Position numbers and translations under genes: made by a program. Below are positions 7,568-14,769 of a stretch of DNA of 28,278 nucleotides, piece after piece. The notes under the pieces are model-generated. The model saw only the letters and a program-made list of their open reading frames with translations. It made no database searches and was not told the origin of the DNA. The number at the start of each line of letters is the position of its first letter. The first letter of the stretch is position 1. Location: positions 1-28,278 of the forward strand of contig JAEZBW010000334.1 in the NCBI GenBank assembly GCA_023426765.1. The letters run 5' to 3'. Origin of the DNA: Bacillota bacterium. Lineage in GTDB: Bacteria > Bacillota > Clostridia > DSM-8532.

Positions 7568-8518
7568 TTATGCTTCTTCAGACGGGGTCAGAGACAATCC
7601 AAGGGCTTCCATTTTCTGAACCACTTCTTCGAGAGATTTACGCCCGAGGTTTCTCACCTTCATCATGTCTTCTTCCGTCTTGTTAATCAAATCTTCAACC
7701 GTGTTAATACCGGCGCGCTTCAGGCAGTTGTAGGAACGTACCGAAAGATCCAGTTCTTCGATGGTCATCTCCAGTACCTTTTCCTTCTTAGTTTCTTCCT
7801 TTTCCACCATGATTTCGGTGTTGCGTGCGTGATCGGTCAGGTTGATGAACAGGTTCAGGTGTTCGCTTAAAATCTTGGCGCCCAGGCTGATAGCTTCATC
7901 AGGCTGGATGCTTCCGTTTGTCCACACCTCAATCGTGAGCTTGTCAAAGTCTGTTACCTGGCCTACACGGGTATTTTCCACGGTGTAGTTCACTTTTTTA
8001 ACCGGGGTATAGATGGAATCAATTGGAATGATGCCAATAGGTTGATTGGATTGCTTGTTCTTTTCCGCCGGCACATAACCACGGCCTGTGTCAACCATCA
8101 ATTCCATATAGAGCCGGTTGTTCCCGCTTAGGGTTGCGATATGAAGATCGGGATTTAAAACTTCCACGTCTGCATCGGTCTTGATATCTCCCGCCTTGAT
8201 TTCGCCATCACCTTCGTAGTCAATATAGATGACCTTCTGTCCTTCGGAATGCACCTTAATCGCCAGATCCTTGATGTTGAGAATAATCTCGGTCACATCC
8301 TCCACGACACCGGGAATGGTTGAAAATTCATGCAGTACTCCGTCTATCTTGATGGAAACAACGGAAGCTCCCGGAAGCGATGATAAAAGTATGCGCCTGA
8401 GGGAATTTCCCAGAGTGATCCCATATCCTCTTTCAAGAGGCTCAACAACAAACCTGCCATAGCTGTAGTCTTCGGCCATTTCAACACATTCAATTCTTGG
8501 CTTTTCAATTTCTATCAT
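7568..8518 (-). CDS. rpoA: RNA polymerase alpha subunit
   Basis: A 316-residue alpha subunit of normal length. The N-terminal assembly domain (about 1-230) includes RFVVEPLERGYGITLGNSLRRILLSSLPG, which drives dimerisation and assembly with beta and beta'. A short acidic/lysine linker (VEKEETKKEK) leads to the C-terminal domain (about 250-316). That domain carries LDLSVRSYNCLKRAGI and VRNLGRKSLEEV, the surface that binds UP elements and activators. It lies between rpsD (30 nt upstream) and rplQ (25 nt downstream), the standard place in Firmicutes alpha operons. The ATG at 8518 follows a GGAGGG site. Confidence 0.98.
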   Translation of the reverse strand: MIEIEKPRIECVEMAEDYSYGRFVVEPLERGYGITLGNSLRRILLSSLPGASVVSIKIDGVLHEFSTIPGVVEDVTEIILNIKDLAIKVHSEGQKVIYIDYEGDGEIKAGDIKTDADVEVLNPDLHIATLSGNNRLYMELMVDTGRGYVPAEKNKQSNQPIGIIPIDSIYTPVKKVNYTVENTRVGQVTDFDKLTIEVWTNGSIQPDEAISLGAKILSEHLNLFINLTDHARNTEIMVEKEETKKEKVLEMTIEELDLSVRSYNCLKRAGINTVEDLINKTEEDMMKVRNLGRKSLEEVVQKMEALGLSLTPSEEA

Positions 8519-8548
8519 TCAAAGACCCTCCCTGCTATAATACCGGTT

Positions 8549-9178
8549 TTACTTGGAGTACAATTCTACGATAAGGTGTTCCTGGATCGGCAGGTCTACG
8601 TCTTCCCTTGCAGGTAATGAAATAACCTTTCCTTTCAGGTTTTCCTGATCAACCTCCAACCATTTTGGCACCACTTTGCTGCCTGTAATGTCCAGTATGT
8701 CTTTAAACCGGGGGGACTTTCTGCTGCTTTCGGCAACCATGATTTCATCACCCGGCTTTACCAGATAGGAAGGAATGCTGACGCGTCTTCCATTTACAAA
8801 AAAGTGACCGTGTGTAACCAGCTGGCGGGATTCGTCCCTGGAGGAACCATAACCCATTCTGTGGACCACATTGTCAAGACGGCTTTCCAGAAGCTGCAAC
8901 AGAATTTCACCGGTAATTCCCTTTTTCCGGATGGCCATTTCATAATACCTTCTGAACTGACTTTCCAAAATGCCGTAAAAACGTTTTGCCTTTTGTTTTT
9001 CGCGAAGCTGAAGGCCATATTCAGAAATCTTTTTGCGGTTGTTTTGCCCGTGCATACCCGGCGCGTATGGCCTTCTGTCTACAGAGCATTTATTGGTATA
9101 GCACCTTTCGCCTTTCAGGAAAAGCTTCTGGCCTTCCCGGCGGCACAGTTTACAAGATGCGCCTGTATATCTTGCCAT
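8549..9178 (-). CDS. rpsD: 30S ribosomal protein S4, zinc form
   Basis: Primary 16S rRNA binding protein at the 5' domain, needed for early 30S assembly and decoding accuracy; 209 residues. The N-terminus carries Cys9, Cys12, Cys26 and Cys31, the zinc-binding (C+) version. The S4 RNA-binding domain is about residues 98-160 (SRLDNVVHRMGYGSSRDESRQLV and HGHFFVNGRRVSIPS). The ATG at 9178 follows CGGAGGTG. It stands 176 nt after rpsK, the third largest gap in the alpha section, whose content is described separately. S4 is the classical translational repressor of the alpha operon in E. coli; whether that applies here is unknown. Confidence 0.97.
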   Translation of the reverse strand: MARYTGASCKLCRREGQKLFLKGERCYTNKCSVDRRPYAPGMHGQNNRKKISEYGLQLREKQKAKRFYGILESQFRRYYEMAIRKKGITGEILLQLLESRLDNVVHRMGYGSSRDESRQLVTHGHFFVNGRRVSIPSYLVKPGDEIMVAESSRKSPRFKDILDITGSKVVPKWLEVDQENLKGKVISLPAREDVDLPIQEHLIVELYSK

Positions 9179-9354
9179 TTGTTTTTACACCTCCGATTAA
9201 TGTAACCTTTTCATTTTGGGCCCCTGGTTGATCCTTGCGCATTCTCATGGATGTTCTTCCACGAAGCGGAGCCTGTGTATGTTCCTTCTAAATCATTGCC
9301 AGTTTTTGCATATCCTATTCCGCAGGGGAATAACATGGAAATACAAAGCTCTCG
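9179..9354 (-). promoter_or_regulatory. 176-nt rpsK-rpsD spacer, possible S4 leader
   Basis: Gene-free stretch immediately before rpsD. On the minus strand, a TATTCC/GGAATA hairpin with a 5-nt loop lies about 30 nt after the rpsK stop. Small GC-rich foldbacks follow (around GCTTCGTGGAAG). No promoter with good spacing was found. Ribosomal protein S4 commonly regulates its own gene through structured leaders in other bacteria, so an S4-binding leader is a reasonable guess, but no known motif was recognised with certainty. Confidence 0.3.
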
Positions 9355-9750
9355 TTATACCCTTCTTCTCTTCGGGGGTCTGCATCCATTGTGAGGAATC
9401 GGGGTAACATCCTTGATCAGGCTTACCTCAAGCCCTGCAGCCTGAAGTGCACGAATCGCAGCCTCACGTCCCGAACCGGGACCCTTGACAAACACGGACA
9501 CGGTCTTCATGCCATGTTCCATCGCAGCTTTTGCCGCGGTTTCAGCTGCCTGCTGGGAGGCAAAGGGGGTGCTCTTCTTGGAGCCCCTGAAACCAAGGCC
9601 TCCGGAGCTTGCCCATGACACCGCATTTCCCGCAACATCGGTGATGGTTACAATCGTATTGTTAAAGGATGAATGAATATGAGCGCATCCGCGTTCGATA
9701 TTCTTCTTTTCCTTCTTTTTTCTTGTTCTTCTAACAACTTTAGCCGCCAT
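9355..9750 (-). CDS. rpsK: 30S ribosomal protein S11
   Basis: Platform protein of the small subunit that contacts mRNA near the E site; 131 residues, normal length. Family signatures visible: AHIHSSFNNTIVTITD (23-38), GNAVSWASSGGLGFRGSKKSTPFA (42-65), and the C-terminal VSLIKDVTPIPHNGCRPPKRRRV. The basic N-terminal tail (RRTRKKKEKK) is usual in Firmicutes. The ATG at 9750 follows an AGGAGG-type site and lies 18 nt after rpsM, so the two are co-transcribed. Confidence 0.98.
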   Translation of the reverse strand: MAAKVVRRTRKKKEKKNIERGCAHIHSSFNNTIVTITDVAGNAVSWASSGGLGFRGSKKSTPFASQQAAETAAKAAMEHGMKTVSVFVKGPGSGREAAIRALQAAGLEVSLIKDVTPIPHNGCRPPKRRRV

Positions 9751-9768
9751 TTAAAACCCAACCTCCTG

Positions 9769-10137
9769 TTATTTCTTCTTGTTGGCCACGGTCTTCTTCG
9801 GGCCCTTCCTGGTTCTCGCGTTGGTTTTTGTCCTCTGACCACGTACAGGTAACCCCAGTCTATGGCGCCTGCCGCGGTAGCAGCCTATCTCCATCAGACG
9901 CTTGATGTTCAGGGCGATTTCTCTTCTGAGATCCCCTTCCACCGCATATTCTTTTTCGATGATATCCCTTAACTTGCTGATTTCATCATCGGTCAGATCG
10001 CGGATACGCGTATCCGGATTCACACCTGTTTTTGCCAATATTTCACTAGAGCGGGTTCTTCCTATGCCAAATATATAGGTCAGCCCTATCTCAACTCTTT
10101 TTTCTCTTGGCAGATCCACACCTGCAATACGAGCCAA
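9769..10137 (-). CDS. rpsM: 30S ribosomal protein S13, TTG start
   Basis: Head protein of the 30S subunit that forms intersubunit bridges and contacts P-site tRNA; 122 residues. Visible signatures are the N-terminal ARIAGVDLPREKRVEIGLTY, the helix-two-turn-helix region around YIFGIGRTRSSEIL, RRGRHRLGLPVRGQRTKTNART-like sequence at 94-116 (here YRGRRHRLGLPVRGQRT), and a basic C-terminal tail. The start is TTG at 10135-10137: CGGAGGTG lies 7 nt upstream, and the family N-terminus begins exactly there. It is preceded by a 248-nt spacer after rpmJ. Confidence 0.97.
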   Translation of the reverse strand: MARIAGVDLPREKRVEIGLTYIFGIGRTRSSEILAKTGVNPDTRIRDLTDDEISKLRDIIEKEYAVEGDLRREIALNIKRLMEIGCYRGRRHRLGLPVRGQRTKTNARTRKGPKKTVANKKK

Positions 10138-10385
10138 TGTCTTACACCTCCGAAAGTAATCGCATATTCATGACCGGCAGCAATGCCCGCCACTGTATCG
10201 TTCCCTGCGTGATGAACGCCCCGGGAATGTTTTAGTCCATTTTGCAATAACCCTTTTTATAATCAAAGATCCGTCCGGCAACAAATTCCTTTGTTTCAGC
10301 CGCGCCGTCAGAACCTCAATTTTCTTCGGCTCCGGGAAAACCGGAACCTCAATAAACAGCAAAATTCAGAAACCTCACGAATGCA
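10138..10385 (-). promoter_or_regulatory. 248-nt rpmJ-rpsM spacer with a candidate internal promoter
   Basis: On the minus strand TTGTTG (10279-10284), a 17-nt spacer and TATAAA (10256-10261) could form an internal promoter for rpsM onward; the -35 is only 3 of 6. The rest shows short foldbacks. An open frame of 64 codons (10168-10362) has a TTG start, no ribosome binding site and no recognisable product. Confidence 0.35.
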
Positions 10386-10499
10386 TTAACCCTGACGTTG
10401 TTTATGCTTGGGGGTTTCACAGATTACCATGACTTTGCCTTTTCTGCGGATAATCTTACATTTTTCACAGATCTTCTTTACTGAAGGTTTTACTTTCAT
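10386..10499 (-). CDS. rpmJ: 50S ribosomal protein L36
   Basis: A 37-residue zinc protein of the large subunit. The translation begins MKVKPSVKKICEKCKIIRRK. Cys11, Cys14, Cys27 and His32 form the zinc site of the C+ paralogue. The frame ends TAA at 10386-10388. The ATG at 10497-10499 follows a GGAGGG site, and the gene lies 110 nt after infA, its usual place. Confidence 0.97.
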   Translation of the reverse strand: MKVKPSVKKICEKCKIIRRKGKVMVICETPKHKQRQG

Positions 10500-10609
10500 C
10501 TTCGACCCTCCTGTTCTCCAGCTCCTGTTAGTCCGTTCATTCTATCAAATAAAGAGCAGAGGCTGAATACGCCGTCTGTTTTTATTTTCGTCCGAATATT
10601 GTACCGAGT

Positions 10610-10828
10610 TTACTTCCCTCTCCAGGTGATCCTTCCGCGGGTAAGGTCATAGGGTGACATTTCAACCGTTACCTTATCGCCGGGCAGGATTCTGATGTAA
10701 TGCATCCTCAGTTTTCCGGATATGTGTGCGAGAATCTTGTGGCCGTTTTCCAGTTCAACCCTGAACATGGCGTTGGGCATGGCTTCCAGCACCCTACCTT
10801 CAACTTCAATGACATCTTCCTTTGACAA
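10610..10828 (-). CDS. infA: Translation initiation factor IF-1, TTG start
   Basis: A 72-residue single OB-fold (S1-like) protein that binds the 30S A site and helps select initiator tRNA. Signatures are EVEGRVLEAMPNAMFRVELENGH (9-31), ISGKLRMHYIRILPGDKV (37-54) and the C-terminal YDLTRGRITWRGK. The start is TTG at 10826-10828, set by AAGGAGGG 7 nt upstream and by the family's N-terminus S-K-E-D. It follows the KOW gene by 56 nt and precedes rpmJ by 110 nt. Confidence 0.97.
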   Translation of the reverse strand: MSKEDVIEVEGRVLEAMPNAMFRVELENGHKILAHISGKLRMHYIRILPGDKVTVEMSPYDLTRGRITWRGK

Positions 10829-10884
10829 ATTGAAACCCTCCTTAACCTTCCTGACAGACCGTCCGGAAAAGTACCCTCGTTCTG

Positions 10885-11163
10885 TCAGAGCAATTCCCGA
10901 ATTTCCCGTATGGCTTCCCTCAGGTCTGCGTTGACGACCCTGATGCCGCTGTTCATTTTTTCAACAATGGCAGGGGCTGTCCGGTCCATATACCTTAAAT
11001 GCTTCAGTCTCTTCTTCTTGGGCCGTTCCACCGGGCGTAAGTCACCATCTGCGATGAGTACAAAATCATCATTGATGATGCCAATAATGATAAATATTTT
11101 TCCTTTGTCCCTGCCGGCTTTTGAAAAAGCAACCCTGCCTATTACAGGATTCAGGCCATCCAT
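10885..11163 (-). CDS. KOW-domain RNA-binding protein between map and infA
   Basis: A 92-residue basic protein. The first half (NPVIGRVAFSKAGRDKGKIFIIIGI then DFVLIADGDLRPVERPKKKRLKH) is a KOW/SH3-like fold resembling eukaryotic/archaeal L14e and L6e, found in Firmicutes exactly at this place in the operon. The C-terminal part (APAIVEKMNSGIRVVNADLREAIREIRELL) is helical. Function is not established; association with the ribosome or mRNA is an inference from fold and neighbours. An ATG at 11172 directly abuts the AAGG run, so the ATG at 11161-11163, about 6 nt after AAGGATG, is preferred. A strong promoter lies just upstream. Confidence 0.85.
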   Translation of the reverse strand: MDGLNPVIGRVAFSKAGRDKGKIFIIIGIINDDFVLIADGDLRPVERPKKKRLKHLRYMDRTAPAIVEKMNSGIRVVNADLREAIREIRELL

Positions 11164-11194
11164 CGCTACCATCCTTTTTTAGCCTAACTATATT

Positions 11195-11223
11195 ATTTTA
11201 AAGGAAGTTCACCTGATTTTCAA
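11195..11223 (-). promoter_or_regulatory. Internal sigma-A promoter upstream of the KOW gene and infA
   Basis: In the 74-nt gap after map, the minus strand reads TTGAAA (11218-11223), a 17-nt spacer and TAAAAT (11195-11200): 4 of 6 and 5 of 6 matches with ideal spacing, and AT-rich flanks. The start is expected near 11188, giving a leader of about 25 nt. It would let the KOW-infA-rpmJ-rpsM-rpsK-rpsD-rpoA-rplQ part be transcribed apart from the S10 promoter. Confidence 0.65.
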
Positions 11224-11237
11224 GAACCCAGCTGAAA

Positions 11238-12005
11238 TTATTCGTATTTTGTAAGTATTTCCGGCTCATTTCCGGTAACCGCCACGGTGTTTTCATAATG
11301 CGCTGAAAGCTTCCCGTCTTTTGTGACGACAGTCCAGTTATCCTGTAAAAGCTCCACCTGCCAGGTACCCTGGTTCACCATGGGCTCGATGGCGATAGTT
11401 ATGCCCTTTTGCAGCCTGGGCCCACGCTCCCTGGTAACATAGTGCGGAATTTGCGGCGGTTCGTGCATTTCTGTCCCGATCCCATGACCTACAAACTCCC
11501 TGACTACTGAAAAACCGTTCTGTTCAACATGTAGCTGCACAGCCCTTGAGATATCCCGGATATGCATTCCCTCCCGAACCATCTCAAGACCCTTGTAAAA
11601 GCTTTCACGGGTGACCGTGACGAGCTTGTGCGCTTCCGGAGAAACCGTTCCCACTTCGAAGGTTCTTGCTGCATCCCCGTGGAACCCTTCATAAATCGCC
11701 CCGATGTCCACACTGATGATGTCCCCTTCCTTTAAAGGCCTGTCGTTGGGGATGCCGTGAATCACTTCATGGTTCACCGACGCACAGATGCTTGCGGGAA
11801 AATCGAACCCGCCGTAGGGGCAGGGTACGCCTTTGAAGGATGGAATACCTCCGGCCTTGCGAATCACTTCTTCAGCCGCCCGATCCAGTTCACGGGTGGT
11901 GATGCCGGGAGCTACCAGTTCCCGGATCCGGTAATGAGCCATCATGACAATTCTTCCTGCTTTGCGCATCAATTCCAGCTCACGTTCCGATTTTATGGTA
12001 ATCAT
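11238..12005 (-). CDS. map: Type I methionine aminopeptidase
   Basis: Cytosolic metalloprotease that removes the initiator methionine from new proteins; 255 residues, the usual short bacterial form without an N-terminal zinc domain. All metal and catalytic residues are visible: His83 (HGIP), Asp100 (SVDIG), Asp111 (GDAARTF), His174 (GHGIG), Glu207 (IEPM) and Glu238 (HYENT). Its ATG overlaps the adk stop in an ATGA arrangement, so the two are translationally coupled. A 74-nt gap with a promoter follows before the KOW gene. Confidence 0.98.
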   Translation of the reverse strand: MITIKSERELELMRKAGRIVMMAHYRIRELVAPGITTRELDRAAEEVIRKAGGIPSFKGVPCPYGGFDFPASICASVNHEVIHGIPNDRPLKEGDIISVDIGAIYEGFHGDAARTFEVGTVSPEAHKLVTVTRESFYKGLEMVREGMHIRDISRAVQLHVEQNGFSVVREFVGHGIGTEMHEPPQIPHYVTRERGPRLQKGITIAIEPMVNQGTWQVELLQDNWTVVTKDGKLSAHYENTVAVTGNEPEILTKYE

Positions 12006-12661
12006 AACTTGTTATCCTGCTTTCCAATGGTCTCCAGAATCTCCCGGGTGGTCTCCGGAATTTCTTTGGTACCGTCAAAATTGATCAGCAGTCCTCGTGC
12101 TTCATAGAAACCAATCAGCGGAGCAGTCTTTTCGTTATAGGTCTTCAGCCGTTCCAAAACTGTTTCTTCCTTATCGTCATCACGGATGATCAGCTGCCCG
12201 CCGCAGGAATCGCAAATGCCTTCCTGTCTGGGGGGGATTGTCACCACATGATAACTTCTGCTGCAGCTTTTGCAAACCCTCCGACCTGCCATTCTGCGAA
12301 CAATTACCTCATCGGACACTTCCAGATTGACTACTGCATCCAGCTTTGTATTCAAGTTTTCCAAAGCAGCTTCAAGGCTTTCGGCCTGCGGGATTGTTCT
12401 GGGGAATCCATCGAGCAGGAAGCCATTCTTGCAGTCATCCTTCTGTATTCTGTCTTTGACGATGCTGACCGTCAGTTCGTCGGGTACCAGGTTTCCTGCG
12501 TCAATATAACTTTTTGCCTTCAGCCCCAGTTCGGTTCCTTCCCGAATATTCGCCCGGAAAATATCTCCGGTGGAAATGTGGGGTATCTGAAGCTCTTTTG
12601 ACAGGTTGACTGCCTGTGTACCTTTTCCCGCACCGGGAGCGCCCAACAAAATCAGTCTCAT
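12002..12661 (-). CDS. adk: Adenylate kinase, zinc-LID form
   Basis: Catalyses ATP + AMP to 2 ADP; cytosolic, 219 residues. P-loop GAPGAGKGT (7-15), AMP-binding STGDIFRANI (30-39), the FLLDGFPRT core motif (81-89), and a long LID domain with Cys130, Cys133, Cys150 and Cys153 for structural zinc, as in Gram-positive enzymes. The ATG at 12661 follows AAAGGT about 9 nt away. The gene is separated from secY by 165 nt of repeat sequence, unusual in an otherwise tight operon, and overlaps map by 4 nt. Confidence 0.98.
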   Translation of the reverse strand: MRLILLGAPGAGKGTQAVNLSKELQIPHISTGDIFRANIREGTELGLKAKSYIDAGNLVPDELTVSIVKDRIQKDDCKNGFLLDGFPRTIPQAESLEAALENLNTKLDAVVNLEVSDEVIVRRMAGRRVCKSCSRSYHVVTIPPRQEGICDSCGGQLIIRDDDKEETVLERLKTYNEKTAPLIGFYEARGLLINFDGTKEIPETTREILETIGKQDNKL

Positions 12662-12676
12662 GATGTCATACCTTTC

Positions 12677-12833
12677 TGGAAGTGAGAGGTTAGAGGTGAG
12701 AATTTCATATCTCTCTCCTCTTGCTTCTCATTTCCAGTTAATCCTGTCTTCAAATATAAGATATTGTCAGTGAGAGGTGAAAGGTTCGACATATCTCACC
12801 TCCCACTTCTCACTTCTAGCTTCCAGTTAATCC
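12677..12833. repeat. Two tandem imperfect repeats between secY and adk
   Basis: Two copies of about 68 nt (12677-12744 and 12765-12833) fill the secY-adk gap. Each has a GTGAGAGGT-rich arm, a CATATCTC centre, a CTTCTCA arm and ends in CCAGTTAATCC, so each can also fold back on itself. The right copy ends inside secY: its TTAATCC is the complement of the last secY codons and the TAA stop. Either secY's end was duplicated or the element supplies the stop codon. See findings. Confidence 0.75.
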
Positions 12834-14122
12834 AGGAATCCTTTGTAATGCCTCATCAGCATCTGAGATTCGATCTGTTTTACGGTTTCCATGGCAACAC
12901 TGACCATAATCAACAGCGATGTTCCTCCGAACCAGACGTTTCCGACCTTTGTAAAGGTCTGCAGCAGGCTCGGGAGAATGGTGATCAGAGCCAGGAACAA
13001 TGCACCGAACCAGGTTACGCGGTTTAACACCTTGGTAATATAGTCCGATGTAGGCTTGCCCGGACGGATACCGGGAACGAAGCCGCCGTTTTTCTTGATG
13101 TTGTTGGCCAGTTCTATCGGATTAAACGCAATCATCGTATAGAAGAAGGTGAAGAACATGACCAGCAGCGCGTAAACTACAGTAAACCAGGGTTTTTCAT
13201 TCATGGTCTTCAGATAGGTCAGGAACGGCCCGGTTTCCCTTGCGCCCCAGATCAGGTTGATGATCGTCGGCGGGAAGGTCATCAGGGACATGGCAAAGAT
13301 GATCGGCATAACACCGGATACATTCACCTTGATGGGAATATGGGTGCTTTGTCCGCCGTACATCTTCCGGCCAACCACTCTTTTGGCGTATTGAACGGGA
13401 ATCCTTCTTTCGGCTTCCTGAACAAAAACAACCAGAGCGATCATTGCAATCAGAACCAGAACAATTAATGCCATAACAACATAACCGATAACACCCTCGC
13501 CAAACACACCGGCTGTCCGGTAACCCAGCAGGGTTGTCAGGCCACTGGGAGCACGGCTGATAATACCGGCGAAGATCAACAATGAGATACCATTTCCAAT
13601 ACCGTACTCGTTAATCTGCTCGCCCAGCCACATTAAAAATGCGGTACCGGCTGTGAAGGTCAGTGTGATGGTCAGGTAGGACCAGAAATTTTTTGTTGTA
13701 ACCGCGTCCCGGATACCGAAGTAAAGCGCAGTGGCTTGAATGAAGCCAAGAATGACTGTTCCGTAACGCATCCATTGCGCCATGACCTTTCTTCCGTGCT
13801 CGCCTTCCTTGGAAAGCTGCTCCAGCTTGGGTATCGCAATGGTCAGTAATTGAATGATAATTGAGGCTGTAACATATGGACCAATGGACATGGCAAAAAT
13901 ACTCGCATTTTGAAAAGCTCCACCCGAGATGATGTTGAAAAAGCCAAAAAGAGAATTTCCTCCTTCAGCCAGGCTTCTCAGCGCGGTAGCACTTAACCCC
14001 GGAACGGGAATATGCGTACCAAAACGAAAAATCAACAGCATCAGAATGGTCATCAGGATCTTTTTACGGAGATCCGGAATTTTCCAGGCATTTCTGATGG
14101 ATGAAACCATGCTGTTATCCAT
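12827..14122 (-). CDS. secY: Protein translocase channel subunit SecY
   Basis: Core of the SecYEG channel for secretion and membrane insertion; 431 residues with about ten transmembrane helices. The N-terminal RNAWKIPDLRKKILMTILMLLIFRFGTHIPVPG is the conserved helix 1 start; GGAFQNASIFAMSIGPYVTASIIIQL forms the plug and helix 2 region. The cytoplasmic loop VVFVQEAERRIPVQYAKRVVGRKM carries the conserved ribosome/SecA-binding arginines, and NGGFVPGIRPGKPTSDYI is the C-terminal loop signature. The start is 1 nt after the rplO stop, with GAGGTGG inside the end of rplO. The last codons lie within the repeat described next to adk. Confidence 0.98.
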   Translation of the reverse strand: MDNSMVSSIRNAWKIPDLRKKILMTILMLLIFRFGTHIPVPGLSATALRSLAEGGNSLFGFFNIISGGAFQNASIFAMSIGPYVTASIIIQLLTIAIPKLEQLSKEGEHGRKVMAQWMRYGTVILGFIQATALYFGIRDAVTTKNFWSYLTITLTFTAGTAFLMWLGEQINEYGIGNGISLLIFAGIISRAPSGLTTLLGYRTAGVFGEGVIGYVVMALIVLVLIAMIALVVFVQEAERRIPVQYAKRVVGRKMYGGQSTHIPIKVNVSGVMPIIFAMSLMTFPPTIINLIWGARETGPFLTYLKTMNEKPWFTVVYALLVMFFTFFYTMIAFNPIELANNIKKNGGFVPGIRPGKPTSDYITKVLNRVTWFGALFLALITILPSLLQTFTKVGNVWFGGTSLLIMVSVAMETVKQIESQMLMRHYKGFLD

Positions 14123-14123
14123 A

Positions 14124-14561
14124 CTATACCACCTCTACCTTTCCTCCCGCAGCCTCAATCTTTTGTTGAGCTGACTTTGTAAATCTGGCGGCCTGCACGG
14201 TGAGGTTTTTGGTGAGTTCACCGGACCCCAGGATGACAATGCCGTCATTTACTTTCTTTATCATTCCCTTGTCAAGAAGGAGTTCGGCATTTACAACGGT
14301 TCCGTTATCAAAGCTTTCCAAAGTGGTCAGCTTCACTTCGGTGAAGGTTTTACCAAAAATATTGTTAAAGCCTCTCTTGGGAAGTCTTCTGTAAAGAGGC
14401 ATCTGCCCGCCTTCAAAGCCGATTCTTACACCGCCGCCCGAACGTGCACCTTGTCCCTTGTGTCCTCTTCCACCTGTTTTACCGTTACCGGATCCGGGGC
14501 CCCTACCTTTTCTGTAGGCCTTCTTAGTCGGAGCGCCTGGTCTTAATTCAGACAGATTCAT
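14124..14561 (-). CDS. rplO: 50S ribosomal protein L15
   Basis: Late-assembly protein of the large subunit contacting 23S rRNA domains around the central protuberance; 145 residues. The N-terminal half is the usual glycine/arginine-rich extension (MNLSELRPGAPTKKAYRKGRG, then GKTGGRGHKGQGARSGGG). The globular part includes FEGGQMPLYRRLPKRGF and the C-terminal VQAARFTKSAQQKIEAAGGKVEVV. The ATG at 14561 follows AGGGGAGGTG. It lies 16 nt after rpmD, and its last bases carry the secY ribosome binding site. Confidence 0.98.
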   Translation of the reverse strand: MNLSELRPGAPTKKAYRKGRGPGSGNGKTGGRGHKGQGARSGGGVRIGFEGGQMPLYRRLPKRGFNNIFGKTFTEVKLTTLESFDNGTVVNAELLLDKGMIKKVNDGIVILGSGELTKNLTVQAARFTKSAQQKIEAAGGKVEVV

Positions 14562-14577
14562 GGGTTCTTCACCTCCC

Positions 14578-14757
14578 CTATATTTCTTCCACCTGGATCA
14601 GATGTTCTACTTTTTTAATCATACCACGGATCTGTGGATTGTCCTGTTGTGTGACCGAGCTGCCGGTTTTATGAAGTCCCAGCGCTGCTACGGTTGCTTT
14701 TTGATTCTGTTTGGATTTTATTGTACTCTTTACCAAAGTTATTTTTAAGTTACCCAT
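14578..14757 (-). CDS. rpmD: 50S ribosomal protein L30
   Basis: A 59-residue protein, the usual bacterial length, starting MGNLKITLVKSTI and containing the family core LGLHKTGSSVTQQDNPQIRGMI with the C-terminal KKVEHLIQVEE. The ATG at 14755-14757 follows AGGAGGC; the stop is TAG at 14578-14580. It lies 12 nt after rpsE and 16 nt before rplO, its normal position. Confidence 0.97.
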   Translation of the reverse strand: MGNLKITLVKSTIKSKQNQKATVAALGLHKTGSSVTQQDNPQIRGMIKKVEHLIQVEEI

Positions 14758-14769
14758 GGAAAAAGCCTC

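Noticed and set aside
10168..10362. 64-codon minus-strand frame between rpmJ and rpsM
   Set aside because: TTG start without a ribosome binding site, arginine/serine-rich end, no family resemblance. Treated as spacer.
10500..10609. Promoter before rpmJ (TTCAGC-N17-TAGAAT)
   Set aside because: The -10 is acceptable but the -35 matches only 3 of 6 and a better promoter lies upstream of the KOW gene.
12745..12800. Promoter for adk in the secY-adk gap
   Set aside because: A TATATT box exists on the minus strand, but the -35 region matches consensus at only 2 of 6 positions and lies in repeat sequence.
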